In this document: positions 1-7,651 of the stretch, piece after piece
Layout: the number at the start of each line of letters is the position of its first letter
Numbering within the stretch: position 1 is the first letter of the stretch
From: Delftia tsuruhatensis
GTDB taxonomy: Bacteria; Pseudomonadota; Gammaproteobacteria; Burkholderiales; Burkholderiaceae_C
DNA: 64,000 bases
Direction of reading: 5' to 3'
Assembly: GCF_903815225.1 (NCBI RefSeq)
Contig: NZ_LR813084.1
Coordinates: forward strand, 5,170,001 to 5,234,000
Program-made: the position numbers and the translations under genes
Notes under the pieces: model-generated
Database searches by the model: none
The model's input: only the letters and a program-made list of their open reading frames with translations
Told to the model about the DNA's origin: nothing

Positions 1-905
1 CGGCACGGTACAGGTCCAGCAAGGCCAGCCAGACCGGCAGCTGCGCGGGCACGTCGCGCCGCGCGATCAGCTCCAGCATGCCCTGCTCGGCCCCGTCGGT
101 GTCTCCGTTGGCGAACAGGATGGCCGGCTCCTCAAGGTCGGCGTCGTGCTCGAACACCACGAAACAGGGCGGCACCATGTCCATGGGTTGCGGAGGAGAC
201 ACCTCGGTGGCCGCGAAGGCCGGCAGGAAATCGGTCGCCCCTCCAGCGGCCGAAGGGGCGCGCCATGGGCTGGGGGTCGATGAGGGGGGGGGGCGTGGAA
301 ACGGAGGGTACCTGCGGCGCGGGCGCCAGGCCCATGGGCAAGGTGGTCGCGAATGCGGCCGCATCCGCAGCGGAAGCAATGGCCGGTGGAACCACGTCGC
401 TGAGCAGGGGAATCTGACCCGATGGCGGCGGCTTGCGGAACGAGGCCGGCGCCGGATTGCCACCTGCCGGCAGCGCCATGGGCATGGTCGTTGCATCGGC
501 CGTCTGCTTGCCCCTCCACCACTGCTGGGACATCTGTGCCTCGATCTCGTCGATCTTCTTGAGCGTGACGGCACGCTCTCCGGAGGACTTGGAGCTCAGC
601 AGGCTGCTGAGGAACTGGGATCCCTGAGCCTGGGGCCCGGACACTGCGGCCGGGGCGCTGCCGGGCCGGGACGCCTGCTGCATCTCGGTCTGGCGCAGGC
701 GGCGCAGTTGTTCGAATTCACGCTTGCGCACGAAGTCGTTGCGGCGCTTGCGCTCGATCATCTCCTTGAGCGCCTGCTTGCTGTACTGACTTTCCTGGTC
801 CTCGTCGAGGCCGTCCAGATCGGACCAGTTGACCGTGGGGTGGCGCACGAAGCGCACCACCTTGGACAACAACCCTCCCGATTTGCTGCTCTCTTCTTTT
901 GCCAT
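1..905 (-). CDS. Hypothetical protein, frameshifted at a C10 tract, partial
   Basis: The gene begins at 905 (MAKEESSKSGG...) and runs off the left edge. The first ~200 codons give a basic coiled segment (residues about 45-80, rich in K/R/E/Q) and then a Pro/Ala-rich linker. At positions 284-293 there is a run of ten C on the coding strand; after it the starting frame gives a low-complexity tail and stops at 132. Skipping one C joins a second open frame that stays open to base 1 and looks like real protein (ending near VVFEHDADLEEPAILFANGD). So the gene is either phase-variable, decayed, or the tract length is a sequencing error. I recognise the type as a conserved hypothetical next to dksA in Comamonadaceae, but no function can be given. 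Confidence 0.6.
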
Positions 906-924
906 GGCGAGTCAGATTAGCACC

Positions 925-942
925 AACGGCCCGAAGGCCGTT
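925..942 (-). terminator. UUCG-capped hairpin after dksA
   Basis: A perfect 7-bp stem (AACGGCC/GGCCGTT) closed by a TTCG tetraloop on the minus strand lies just past the dksA stop and before the next minus-strand gene. There is no clear T-run, so it may be a processing or stability hairpin, or a weak terminator. Confidence 0.45.
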
Positions 943-950
943 GCCGCGCC

Positions 951-1445
951 TCAATCTCCGTACATCTTCTGTTTGAGCTCGCGGCGCTGCTGCGCCTCCA
1001 GCGACAGCGTCGCCGTGGGACGCGCCAGCAGGCGACCCACGCCAATGGGCTCGCCGGTCTCGTCGCAGTAGCCGTAGTCTCCGGCGTCGATGCGGGCGAT
1101 GGACTGCTCTATCTTCTTGAGCAGCTTGCGCTCGCGGTCGCGCGTGCGCAGTTCCAGCGCGTGCTCTTCCTCGATGGTGGCGCGGTCGGCCGGATCGGGA
1201 ACCACCACGGTGTCCTCGCGCAGGTTTTCCGCCGTCTCGCCTGCGTTGGTGTGCATGTCATGCTTGAGATTGAGCAGCTTGAGGCGAAAGAACGCCATCT
1301 GCTTCTCGTTCATGTACTCGTCATCGGACATGGCCAGCACTTCGGCATCCGTCAGTTCTTCCGCCGACTTGGTCTTCCAGGCATTGGCCAGCTTGGGGTC
1401 TCGTTTCGTCGCTCCCGACGAAGGCGTTTGCGTAGTGGTAGGCAT
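951..1445 (-). CDS. dksA: RNA polymerase-binding transcription factor DksA (cysteine-poor type)
   Basis: DksA binds the RNA polymerase secondary channel and, with ppGpp, adjusts initiation at rRNA and amino-acid promoters. The 164-residue protein shows the coiled-coil tip with both acidic residues (DPADR, Asp84 and Asp87) followed by the conserved IEEE...LRTRDRERKLLKKIE helix. The C-terminal globular domain keeps the zinc-finger fold (GDYGYCDETGEPI...RPTATLSLEAQ), but only the first of the four metal-binding cysteines remains: Cys127, then Thr130, Ser148 and Ala151. It should therefore fold without structural zinc, like known cysteine-poor DksA variants. A good minus-strand promoter lies upstream at 1833-1860, with a possible small ORF between. 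Confidence 0.95.
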   Translation of the reverse strand: MPTTTQTPSSGATKRDPKLANAWKTKSAEELTDAEVLAMSDDEYMNEKQMAFFRLKLLNLKHDMHTNAGETAENLREDTVVVPDPADRATIEEEHALELRTRDRERKLLKKIEQSIARIDAGDYGYCDETGEPIGVGRLLARPTATLSLEAQQRRELKQKMYGD

Positions 1446-1463
1446 AGTGTTGGTTTCGCTAAC

Positions 1464-1757
1464 TTAGTCCGCGCCGAAGGCTTCGGACGGGGCCATGGAT
1501 GGTACTGTCAAACGGGGCGCCTGGGTCGAATGCCATGCAGGACAGACGGTCGCCTGGGGTGCGCCGCCCGCAGCGTTCCCCGCACGGCGGGGTGCGGCGA
1601 TCCTGGCCTTGCGGATGCCGCGTGCGCAGAAGCCCCCTTGCAGGCCGGTGCGGGAGATCGGGTCGGCAGCACCGGCCGCAGCCGGGACCACGGCCCTCTT
1701 CCTCGCAGCCGTGGCGCGGGCGGCCACTGTCGGCTTCTTGCTGGATTCGGCGCTCAC
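1464..1757 (-). CDS. Possible small Ala/Lys-rich protein upstream of dksA
   Basis: A GTG at 1757 preceded by AGGAGACAGGAA opens a 97-codon frame ending 18 bp before dksA. The first half is basic and alanine-rich (SAESSKKPTVAARATAARKR) with the strong G/C third-position bias of this genome; the second half is less convincing. It lies between the predicted promoter and dksA, so it would be co-transcribed with dksA. I recognise no domain. It could be an unannotated small protein, a leader peptide, or a chance open frame in the dksA 5' region. Confidence 0.35.
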   Translation of the reverse strand: MSAESSKKPTVAARATAARKRAVVPAAAGAADPISRTGLQGGFCARGIRKARIAAPRRAGNAAGGAPQATVCPAWHSTQAPRLTVPSMAPSEAFGAD

Positions 1758-1832
1758 TTCCTGTCTCCTCACAGTATGGACAGTCCCTTGCGGGGAAGTC
1801 CACGGGGCTTGCGGGCTCTCTACAGGGGCGCG

Positions 1833-1860
1833 ATTGTAGCGATGCCCTACGGGAGCGCAA
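1833..1860 (-). promoter_or_regulatory. Probable sigma-70 promoter for dksA
   Basis: On the minus strand TTGCGC (1860-1855) and TACAAT (1838-1833) are separated by 16 bp, placing the start of transcription near 1826, about 70 bases before the small GTG frame and 380 bases before dksA. A long dksA leader is implied. Confidence 0.5.
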
Positions 1861-1976
1861 GCCGTTGCACATACCCTACAGGGATGCACAGTGACCGCCT
1901 GCGCAAGCGGGCAGGCCACCGTCAATCAGATGTCAGCAAACGCGGGCCGGTTTTCTCACAAAGGTTCACAAACCCC

Positions 1977-3086
1977 TCAGACCAGGCACTGCTCCAAGCC
2001 CTGCTGGAGGATGTCCTGGGGCAGGTCGATGCCGATGAAGACCATCTTGCTCTGGCGCTTCTCCCCCTCGGACCACTGCGGTCCCAGGTCGCTGCCCATG
2101 AGCTGGTGCACGCCCTGGAAGATCACCTTGCGCTCCGTGCCCTGCATGTTCAGCACGCCCTTGTAGCGGAGCATGCGCGGCCCGTAGATGTTGACGATGG
2201 CGCCCAGGAAGTCCTCCAGGCGGGCAGGGTCGAAAGCGCGGTCGGCACGGTAGACGAAGCTCTTGACGTCGTCGTCATGGTGATGGTGGTGCGGATGCTT
2301 GCAGTGCTCGCCATGCCCATGTCCATGGCCGTGGTCATGATCGCAGTGCGCGTCATGTTCATGCCCATGCTCATGCCCGTGCTCGCACTTGCCATGGTCA
2401 TGGTCGCAATGGCTGTGGTCGTGATCGTCTTCCTTGAGGAAGTCGGGATCGATGTCCAGCTTGGCATTGAGGTTGAAGCCGCGCAGATCGAACACCTCGC
2501 TCACGGGCACTTCGCCGAAATGCACGGCACGGATGGGCGCGCGCGGGTTCATGTGCTTGAGGCGGTGCACCAGTGCGTCCTTCTCGCCCTCGCTGACCAG
2601 GTCGGTCTTGGACAGGAAGATCTGGTCGGCGAAGCCCACCTGGCGGCGCGCTTCCTGGCGGTCATCGAGCTGCTGGCTGGCGTGCTTGGCATCCACCAGG
2701 GTCAGGATGGAGTCGATCAGGTAGGTCTCGGCGATCTCGTCGTCCATGAAGAAGGTCTGGGCGACGGGGCCGGGATCGGCCAAGCCGGTGGTCTCGATCA
2801 CGATGCGCTCGAACTCCACCAGGCCCTTGCGGCGCTTGGCGGCCAGCAGTTGCAGGGTCTCGCGCAGGTCTTCACGGATGGTGCAGCAGATGCAGCCGTT
2901 GCTCATCTGCAGGATCTGCTCCTTGGATTCGGTCCTGAGGATGTCGGTATCGATGTTCTCCTCGCCGAACTCGTTCTCGATGACGGCGATCTTCATTCCG
3001 TGGGATTCGCTGAGCACGCGCTTGAGCAGCGTGGTCTTGCCCGAGCCCAGGAAGCCGGTGAGGATGGTGACGGGGATCAGTGCCAT
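1977..3086 (-). CDS. COG0523 (CobW/ZNG1-like) GTPase with His-rich metal-binding loop
   Basis: This is a G3E-family P-loop GTPase of the COG0523 group, proposed to deliver zinc or another metal to client enzymes. From the ATG at 3086 (MALIPVTILTGFL) the Walker A motif is GFLGSGKTT (residues 11-19) and the family metal site is CICC (65-68). A roughly 55-residue stretch (about 219-273) is mostly His and Asp with a few Cys, before the CobW C-terminal domain. Its frame opens 36 bases earlier, but those codons fall in a strong hairpin, so the internal ATG is preferred. Proximity to a zinc-free DksA suggests zinc homeostasis; a cobalt or nickel role cannot be excluded. Confidence 0.85.
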   Translation of the reverse strand: MALIPVTILTGFLGSGKTTLLKRVLSESHGMKIAVIENEFGEENIDTDILRTESKEQILQMSNGCICCTIREDLRETLQLLAAKRRKGLVEFERIVIETTGLADPGPVAQTFFMDDEIAETYLIDSILTLVDAKHASQQLDDRQEARRQVGFADQIFLSKTDLVSEGEKDALVHRLKHMNPRAPIRAVHFGEVPVSEVFDLRGFNLNAKLDIDPDFLKEDDHDHSHCDHDHGKCEHGHEHGHEHDAHCDHDHGHGHGHGEHCKHPHHHHHDDDVKSFVYRADRAFDPARLEDFLGAIVNIYGPRMLRYKGVLNMQGTERKVIFQGVHQLMGSDLGPQWSEGEKRQSKMVFIGIDLPQDILQQGLEQCLV

Positions 3087-3109
3087 GGGTTTGCTTTCAA
3101 AAGGGGAAG

Positions 3110-3144
3110 CGGCAAGGCCCATCCGTCAGGAATGGGCCTTGCCG
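3110..3144 (-). terminator. Strong hairpin between xerC and the COG0523 gene
   Basis: A perfect 13-bp inverted repeat (CGGCAAGGCCCAT/ATGGGCCTTGCCG) with a 9-nt loop is followed on the minus strand by CTTCCCCTTTT. It most likely terminates the dapF-DUF484-xerC transcript. It ends only 24 bases before the COG0523 start, so an attenuator role in that gene's leader is also possible. Confidence 0.6.
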
Positions 3145-3218
3145 AAAAGACGGTCCGGACAAGTTTAGCGAGGCTGTCAAGTGCCTGGCACAGCCGGGGT
3201 TGTGCAGGAACCGGGGCG

Positions 3219-4238
3219 CTACTTGTCGCCGTCCTTGCGCAGCGCGCGCGGGTGGGCGTTCTCGTAGGCCTGGGCCAGGTGCTGGAAATCCAGGCGCGTG
3301 TAGATCTGCGTGGTGGAAATGCTGGCATGGCCCAGCAATTCCTGCACGGCACGCAGGTCGCCGCTCGATTGCAGCACGTGGCTGGCGAAGGAATGGCGCA
3401 GCACATGGGGGTGGACGCCTGAGTTCAGACCCGCCTGCTGCCCCCGCTGGCGCAGGCGCGCCCAGACCGACTGCGCGCCCAGGCGCTCGCCGCGCCGGCC
3501 GATGAACAGGGCCGCTTCCTGCCGGGCCGCCTGCGCCGCCGCCCCCGCCAGGCCCGATTCGCGCAGGGCCAGCCAGCGCTGGAGCGCCTGCACCGCAGCC
3601 GCGCCCACGGGCACGCTGCGCCGCTTGCCTCCCTTGCCCTGGACATGGGCATCGGCGGCCTGCAGGTCTATCCAGCCACGGCCCTCGCGCTGCGTGTCCC
3701 TGCCCGGGGCCACGTCCAGGCCCACCAGTTCGCCCACGCGCAAGCCGCAGCTGTAGAGCAGTTCCGTGATGGCGGCATCGCGGGCCTCGATCCAGGGATC
3801 GGCCTGAACGTCGCCGAAGGTGGCCAGTTGCACGGCATCGTCCACACCCAGCGCCTTGGGCAGGGGCTTGGCCGCCTTGGGAGCGCGCACGCCCTCGGCA
3901 GGATTGAAGGCGATCAGCGACTGCCGCGCCGCCCAGCGAAAGAAGCTGCGCCAGCCCGAGAGGATGAGCGCGATGCCGCGCGGACTGCGCCCGCGCGAAT
4001 GCATCTGCGCCACGAAGCGGCGGATATGGACCGGCTGCAATGCCAAGGGCGCCAGGCCGGCATCGCGCGCCATGGCGTCCAGCCGGGCCAGATCCAGCGC
4101 ATAGAGCTGGCAGGTGCGCTCGGCCAGGCGCTTTTGCACGCGCACATGCTCCAGATAGGCCAGGAACACGGCGGGCAGCGTGGCCAGGTCCAGCGCATCC
4201 GGTTGCGCCAGCCCTGGCAGGTCCGATGCTCCCGGCAT
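3219..4238 (-). CDS. xerC: Tyrosine recombinase XerC
   Basis: XerC works with XerD and FtsK at dif to resolve chromosome dimers. The 339-residue protein has the N-terminal SAM-like core-binding domain (about 20-105) and the C-terminal catalytic domain. All catalytic positions are visible: Arg167 (CGLRVGEL), Lys202 (GKGGK), His278 and Arg281 (HVLRH), His304 (LLGHAS) and Tyr313 (QIYTR). It is the last gene of dapF-DUF484-xerC, 13 bp after DUF484, an order conserved in many proteobacteria, which supports XerC over a phage integrase. It is slightly longer than E. coli XerC because of extra residues in the beta-hairpin region. Confidence 0.95.
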   Translation of the reverse strand: MPGASDLPGLAQPDALDLATLPAVFLAYLEHVRVQKRLAERTCQLYALDLARLDAMARDAGLAPLALQPVHIRRFVAQMHSRGRSPRGIALILSGWRSFFRWAARQSLIAFNPAEGVRAPKAAKPLPKALGVDDAVQLATFGDVQADPWIEARDAAITELLYSCGLRVGELVGLDVAPGRDTQREGRGWIDLQAADAHVQGKGGKRRSVPVGAAAVQALQRWLALRESGLAGAAAQAARQEAALFIGRRGERLGAQSVWARLRQRGQQAGLNSGVHPHVLRHSFASHVLQSSGDLRAVQELLGHASISTTQIYTRLDFQHLAQAYENAHPRALRKDGDK

Positions 4239-4251
4239 GGGCTTGCGCGCC

Positions 4252-4965
4252 TCAGGCGCGGGCCAGCGTCAGCGGCGCGGGCCGCATGCGCGACAGCGCG
4301 GCGCTGGCCAGCGCCGAGATGCGCGAGAGAAACTCCGTGCCCATGGTGGCCTCGAAACGCAACGGGTCGGGCGATCCCAGCACCAGCATGCCGAAGGCAT
4401 GGGCCGGGTTGCCGCTGTCGCCGTCATGCAGCGTGAGCAGGGCCAGAGACTGGGCCGCATCGGGGTCCACCAGCCAGCCACCCGGCTCGAAGCCCATGTT
4501 GGGCCCGCAAAAGGGCATGGTCAGCGAGGCCGCGAAGGACTTGGCATCCTCGCTGACGCCCATGGTGTAGATGCTGCTGGTATGGGCGCCCGCCACGCCC
4601 CACAGGCGCAGCGCGACCTGGGGCACCTCGAAGAGATGCTGGAGGCTGGCCGTCAGTGCATGGGGCAGCTCGCGCAGATCCTGGACCTTGGCCAGGGCGC
4701 AGCTCCAGGCGTGGAGCTTGTCGGCGATGGAAGCGTTCTCGCTGCTGTGGCGCATCATGTCCATGATGCGGTGCTCCAGGCCCTTGATCTTCTCGCGCAG
4801 CATCTCGGCCTGGCGCTCCTGCAGGCTCACGGTGCGCGGGCTGTGGCTGCTGACCAGCTGCACGCGCGAGAGCATCTCGGCATGGCGCTCGAAGAACTCG
4901 GGATGGCGCAGCAGGTAGTCGGCAATCGTCTCTTCGGTGACGGCGATATCGGTAGTGCTGTTCAT
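4252..4965 (-). CDS. DUF484 family protein (GAF-like)
   Basis: This 237-residue protein matches the DUF484 family found between dapF and xerC in many gammaproteobacteria and betaproteobacteria. Visible features are the N-terminal IADYLLRHPEFFERH segment, a coiled stretch around SLQERQAEMLREKIKGLEH, and a GAF-like C-terminal half. Its start overlaps the dapF stop by 4 bases, indicating translational coupling. The biochemical role is unknown. Confidence 0.9.
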   Translation of the reverse strand: MNSTTDIAVTEETIADYLLRHPEFFERHAEMLSRVQLVSSHSPRTVSLQERQAEMLREKIKGLEHRIMDMMRHSSENASIADKLHAWSCALAKVQDLRELPHALTASLQHLFEVPQVALRLWGVAGAHTSSIYTMGVSEDAKSFAASLTMPFCGPNMGFEPGGWLVDPDAAQSLALLTLHDGDSGNPAHAFGMLVLGSPDPLRFEATMGTEFLSRISALASAALSRMRPAPLTLARA

Positions 4966-5822
4966 GGCTGGTCAGGAACCTCGATCTGTCCTTCAAAAAC
5001 AAACTCTGCGGGACCGGTCATGCGCACAGCGCCGCCGTCCCACTCGATGGTCAGCCGGCCGCCCCGGGTCTGGACATCGACGCGCGCATCGAGCAGCCCC
5101 CAGCGTATGCCCGCCACCACGGCCGCGCAGGCGCCCGTGCCGCAAGCCAGCGTCTCGCCGGCACCGCGCTCGAAAACGCGCAGCCGCACCTGGCCGCGAT
5201 CGACGATCTGCATGAATCCCGCATTGACGCGCTGGGGAAAGCGCGCATGACGCTCGATCAGCGGGCCCCACTGGGCCACGGGCGCATGGTCCACATCCTC
5301 GACCAGTTGAACGGCATGCGGGTTGCCCATGGAGACGGGAGCGATCCAGACCGTGGCCTCGGTGCCCAGCTGCAAGGGCCACTGCTGCCCCGCGCCCAGC
5401 GGCCGGGACGCCAGGCCCAGGGTATCGAAGGGCACCAGCGACGGCTCCAGCACGGGCCGGCCCATGTCCACGGTGACACGGCCGTCGGCATGCAGCTCGG
5501 GGGCGATCACCCCCGACAGCGTCTGCACGCGGATCACGTGCTTGTCGGTCAGGCCCTTGTCGTGCACGAAGCGCGCAAAGCAGCGCGCGCCATTGCCGCA
5601 CTGCTCGACCTCGCCGCCGTCGGCGTTGTGGATCACATATTCGAAATCGATACCCGCCGCGGGCGAAGGCCGCACCGTCAGTATCTGGTCGGCACCCACG
5701 CCGAAATGGCGATGGGCCAGGAAGCGGTACTGGGCTGCGCTCAGGCCCAGCGGGCCGGCGGTTTCGTCGAGCACCACGAAATCGTTGCCTGCGCCCTGCA
5801 TCTTGGAAAAGCGGATCTGCAT
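4962..5822 (-). CDS. dapF: Diaminopimelate epimerase
   Basis: DapF interconverts LL- and meso-diaminopimelate in the cytoplasm for lysine and peptidoglycan synthesis. The start chosen at 5822 gives the family N-terminus MQIRFSKMQGAGNDFVVLD and 286 residues, close to the usual length; the frame stays open upstream, but that part is not DapF-like. The two catalytic cysteines are Cys75 (NADGGEVEQCGNGARC) and Cys227 (ETLACGTGACAAV). It is the first gene of the dapF-DUF484-xerC operon. Confidence 0.96.
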   Translation of the reverse strand: MQIRFSKMQGAGNDFVVLDETAGPLGLSAAQYRFLAHRHFGVGADQILTVRPSPAAGIDFEYVIHNADGGEVEQCGNGARCFARFVHDKGLTDKHVIRVQTLSGVIAPELHADGRVTVDMGRPVLEPSLVPFDTLGLASRPLGAGQQWPLQLGTEATVWIAPVSMGNPHAVQLVEDVDHAPVAQWGPLIERHARFPQRVNAGFMQIVDRGQVRLRVFERGAGETLACGTGACAAVVAGIRWGLLDARVDVQTRGGRLTIEWDGGAVRMTGPAEFVFEGQIEVPDQP

Positions 5823-5937
5823 GGCGCGATTATCCCCTGCGCAGGCATCCCGTGGCGCAATCCGTGGCCATGCCCCGCCGGGGCCGTTGCGTCTCCGGCG
5901 CAACAGCGGGATGCGGCCCGATCCGCATAATGGTCCC

Positions 5938-7608
5938 ATGACCCGTTCCAGCCAGCTTCTGCACCCCCAGCGCCAGCCCGTAGACACGCTCAAGGCCTCC
6001 ACTGTTTTGCTGCTGCGCGACTGCGCCGGCGGCCCGGGACTTGAAGTCCTCATGACGCGCAGATCGGCCAGGGCCAGCTTCGTGCCCAGCGCCTATGTGT
6101 TTCCGGGCGGAGGCATCGAGGCCCAGGATGCCGCCGAAACTGCCCATGCCTGCGCCAGCACGCGCCCCGCCCAGGCCGCCGACGCCTTGCGCATCACCCA
6201 GGCCATCGCCGGCCTGCGCGAGACTTTCGAGGAACTCGGCATCCTGCTGGCCTACGACGCCCTGGGCCGGCCGGTATCCGCCGCGGAGCTGGCCACGCTG
6301 GACCGCAAGGCGCCGCTGGTGCCGCAGTGCGAGGCGCGCGGCCTGCGCCTGGCCGTGGACGCCCTGTGGTACCTGGCCCACTGGACGGCCGACCGAGACC
6401 AGCCCCGGCGCTTCGACGTGCCCTTCTTCGTGGCGCGCATGCCCGAGGACCAGGAACCCGACGCCGACGGCTCCGAGCAGTTCGAACCCATCTGGGTGCG
6501 CCCGCAGGAGGCGCTGGAACGCCACCATGCCGGTGGCTTTCCCATGATCTTCCCCACGATACGCACGCTGGACCGGCTCAGCCGCTTCGCGGATACCGAT
6601 GCCGTGTTCGCCGCCCTGACGGGCGAGCAGCCGCTATGGAAATGCTGTCCGCGCACGGGCTTTCTCGATGGCAAGGAAGCGCGCCACATGGAGGACGAAG
6701 CCCCCTTCGGCGAACTGGAGATGGTCTGCCCCGACGGCCAGATCCTGCATACGCTGGACTGGCAGAGCGAACGCGCCGTGCCGCTGCGCAAGAACCTGCT
6801 TCGCCTGACCGCGCCCAACCCCGGCGTGATGACCGGCCCGGGCACCAACAGCTATCTCGTGGGCGACGCGTCCACGGGCTACGCGGCCATCGATCCCGGC
6901 CCGGCCGATGCCGGGCATGTGCAGCGCCTGTTCGATGCGGCCGGCGGCGACATCCGCCACATCCTGTGCACGCACTCGCACGCCGACCACTCGCCAGGTG
7001 CCGCGCTGCTGCAGGCGCTGGCGGTGCAGGCCGGCCGGCCGCGGCCGGCCATCGGTGGCCTGCCATCGGCGCCCACGGCCCGCCCGGCCAGTCGCTTCAC
7101 GCCCGACTACGCGCTGGCCGATGGTCAGCGCATCGTGCTGCACGATGCACCGGGCGGCACCACCCACACGCTGGTCGCCGTCTTCACGCCCGGCCACGCG
7201 GCCAACCACGTGTGCTTCCTTCTGGAAGAAGACGCCCTGCTGTTCAGCGGCGACCACATCCTCAACGGCAGCACCACCATCATCGACCCGCCTGACGGCA
7301 ACATGCGCGACTACATCGACTCGCTGGACAAGCTCGATGCACTGTGCGCCACGCATGGCGCGCAGTTCATCCTGCCGGCCCACGGCTACGTGCTGGGCTT
7401 CGCGCGCCAGGCGATCGCCAGGCTCAAGGCCCACCGCCTCGCGCGCGAGGCCAAGGTGCTGGCCGCCATGCGGCAACTGCCCGACGGCAGCGTGCAGGAC
7501 TGGGTACGCCTGGCCTATGACGATGCCCCATCCCGTCTGTGGCCCATTGCCGAGCGCTCGCTGCTGGCCCACGTGGAGCGCATCCGGGCCCTCTGCACCC
7601 GGCAATGA
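5938..7608 (+). CDS. Nudix hydrolase / metallo-beta-lactamase fold fusion
   Basis: This 556-residue protein joins two hydrolase domains. Residues about 20-250 are a Nudix domain with a visible but divergent Nudix helix (GLRETFEELG, 92-101). From about 275 onward is a metallo-beta-lactamase domain with the zinc motif HSHADH (346-351), further metal ligands in FTPGHAANH and FSGDHILNG, and a C-terminal helical segment like LACTB2-type RNases. Substrates are unknown; single-domain relatives include CoA or nucleotide pyrophosphatases and LACTB2 endoribonucleases. A CATAAT -10-like box ends only 7 bases before the ATG, so the mRNA may be nearly leaderless. It is divergent from dapF. Confidence 0.8.
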   Translation: MTRSSQLLHPQRQPVDTLKASTVLLLRDCAGGPGLEVLMTRRSARASFVPSAYVFPGGGIEAQDAAETAHACASTRPAQAADALRITQAIAGLRETFEELGILLAYDALGRPVSAAELATLDRKAPLVPQCEARGLRLAVDALWYLAHWTADRDQPRRFDVPFFVARMPEDQEPDADGSEQFEPIWVRPQEALERHHAGGFPMIFPTIRTLDRLSRFADTDAVFAALTGEQPLWKCCPRTGFLDGKEARHMEDEAPFGELEMVCPDGQILHTLDWQSERAVPLRKNLLRLTAPNPGVMTGPGTNSYLVGDASTGYAAIDPGPADAGHVQRLFDAAGGDIRHILCTHSHADHSPGAALLQALAVQAGRPRPAIGGLPSAPTARPASRFTPDYALADGQRIVLHDAPGGTTHTLVAVFTPGHAANHVCFLLEEDALLFSGDHILNGSTTIIDPPDGNMRDYIDSLDKLDALCATHGAQFILPAHGYVLGFARQAIARLKAHRLAREAKVLAAMRQLPDGSVQDWVRLAYDDAPSRLWPIAERSLLAHVERIRALCTRQ

Positions 7609-7651
7609 CCGGCAGCGCGCGGACCGCCCCGTATCTGGTTAAGCTGCGCGC

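Noticed and set aside
2262..2440. Short periodic repeats (CATG/CATGCC) that resemble a tandem array
   Set aside because: They are codons of the His/Asp-rich loop of the GTPase, not a DNA repeat or CRISPR.
1161..3422. A 753-codon plus-strand open frame opposite dksA and the COG0523 gene
   Set aside because: It is the antisense of the His/Asp-rich GTPase, giving Met/Val-rich low-complexity sequence with no domain and no ribosome site.
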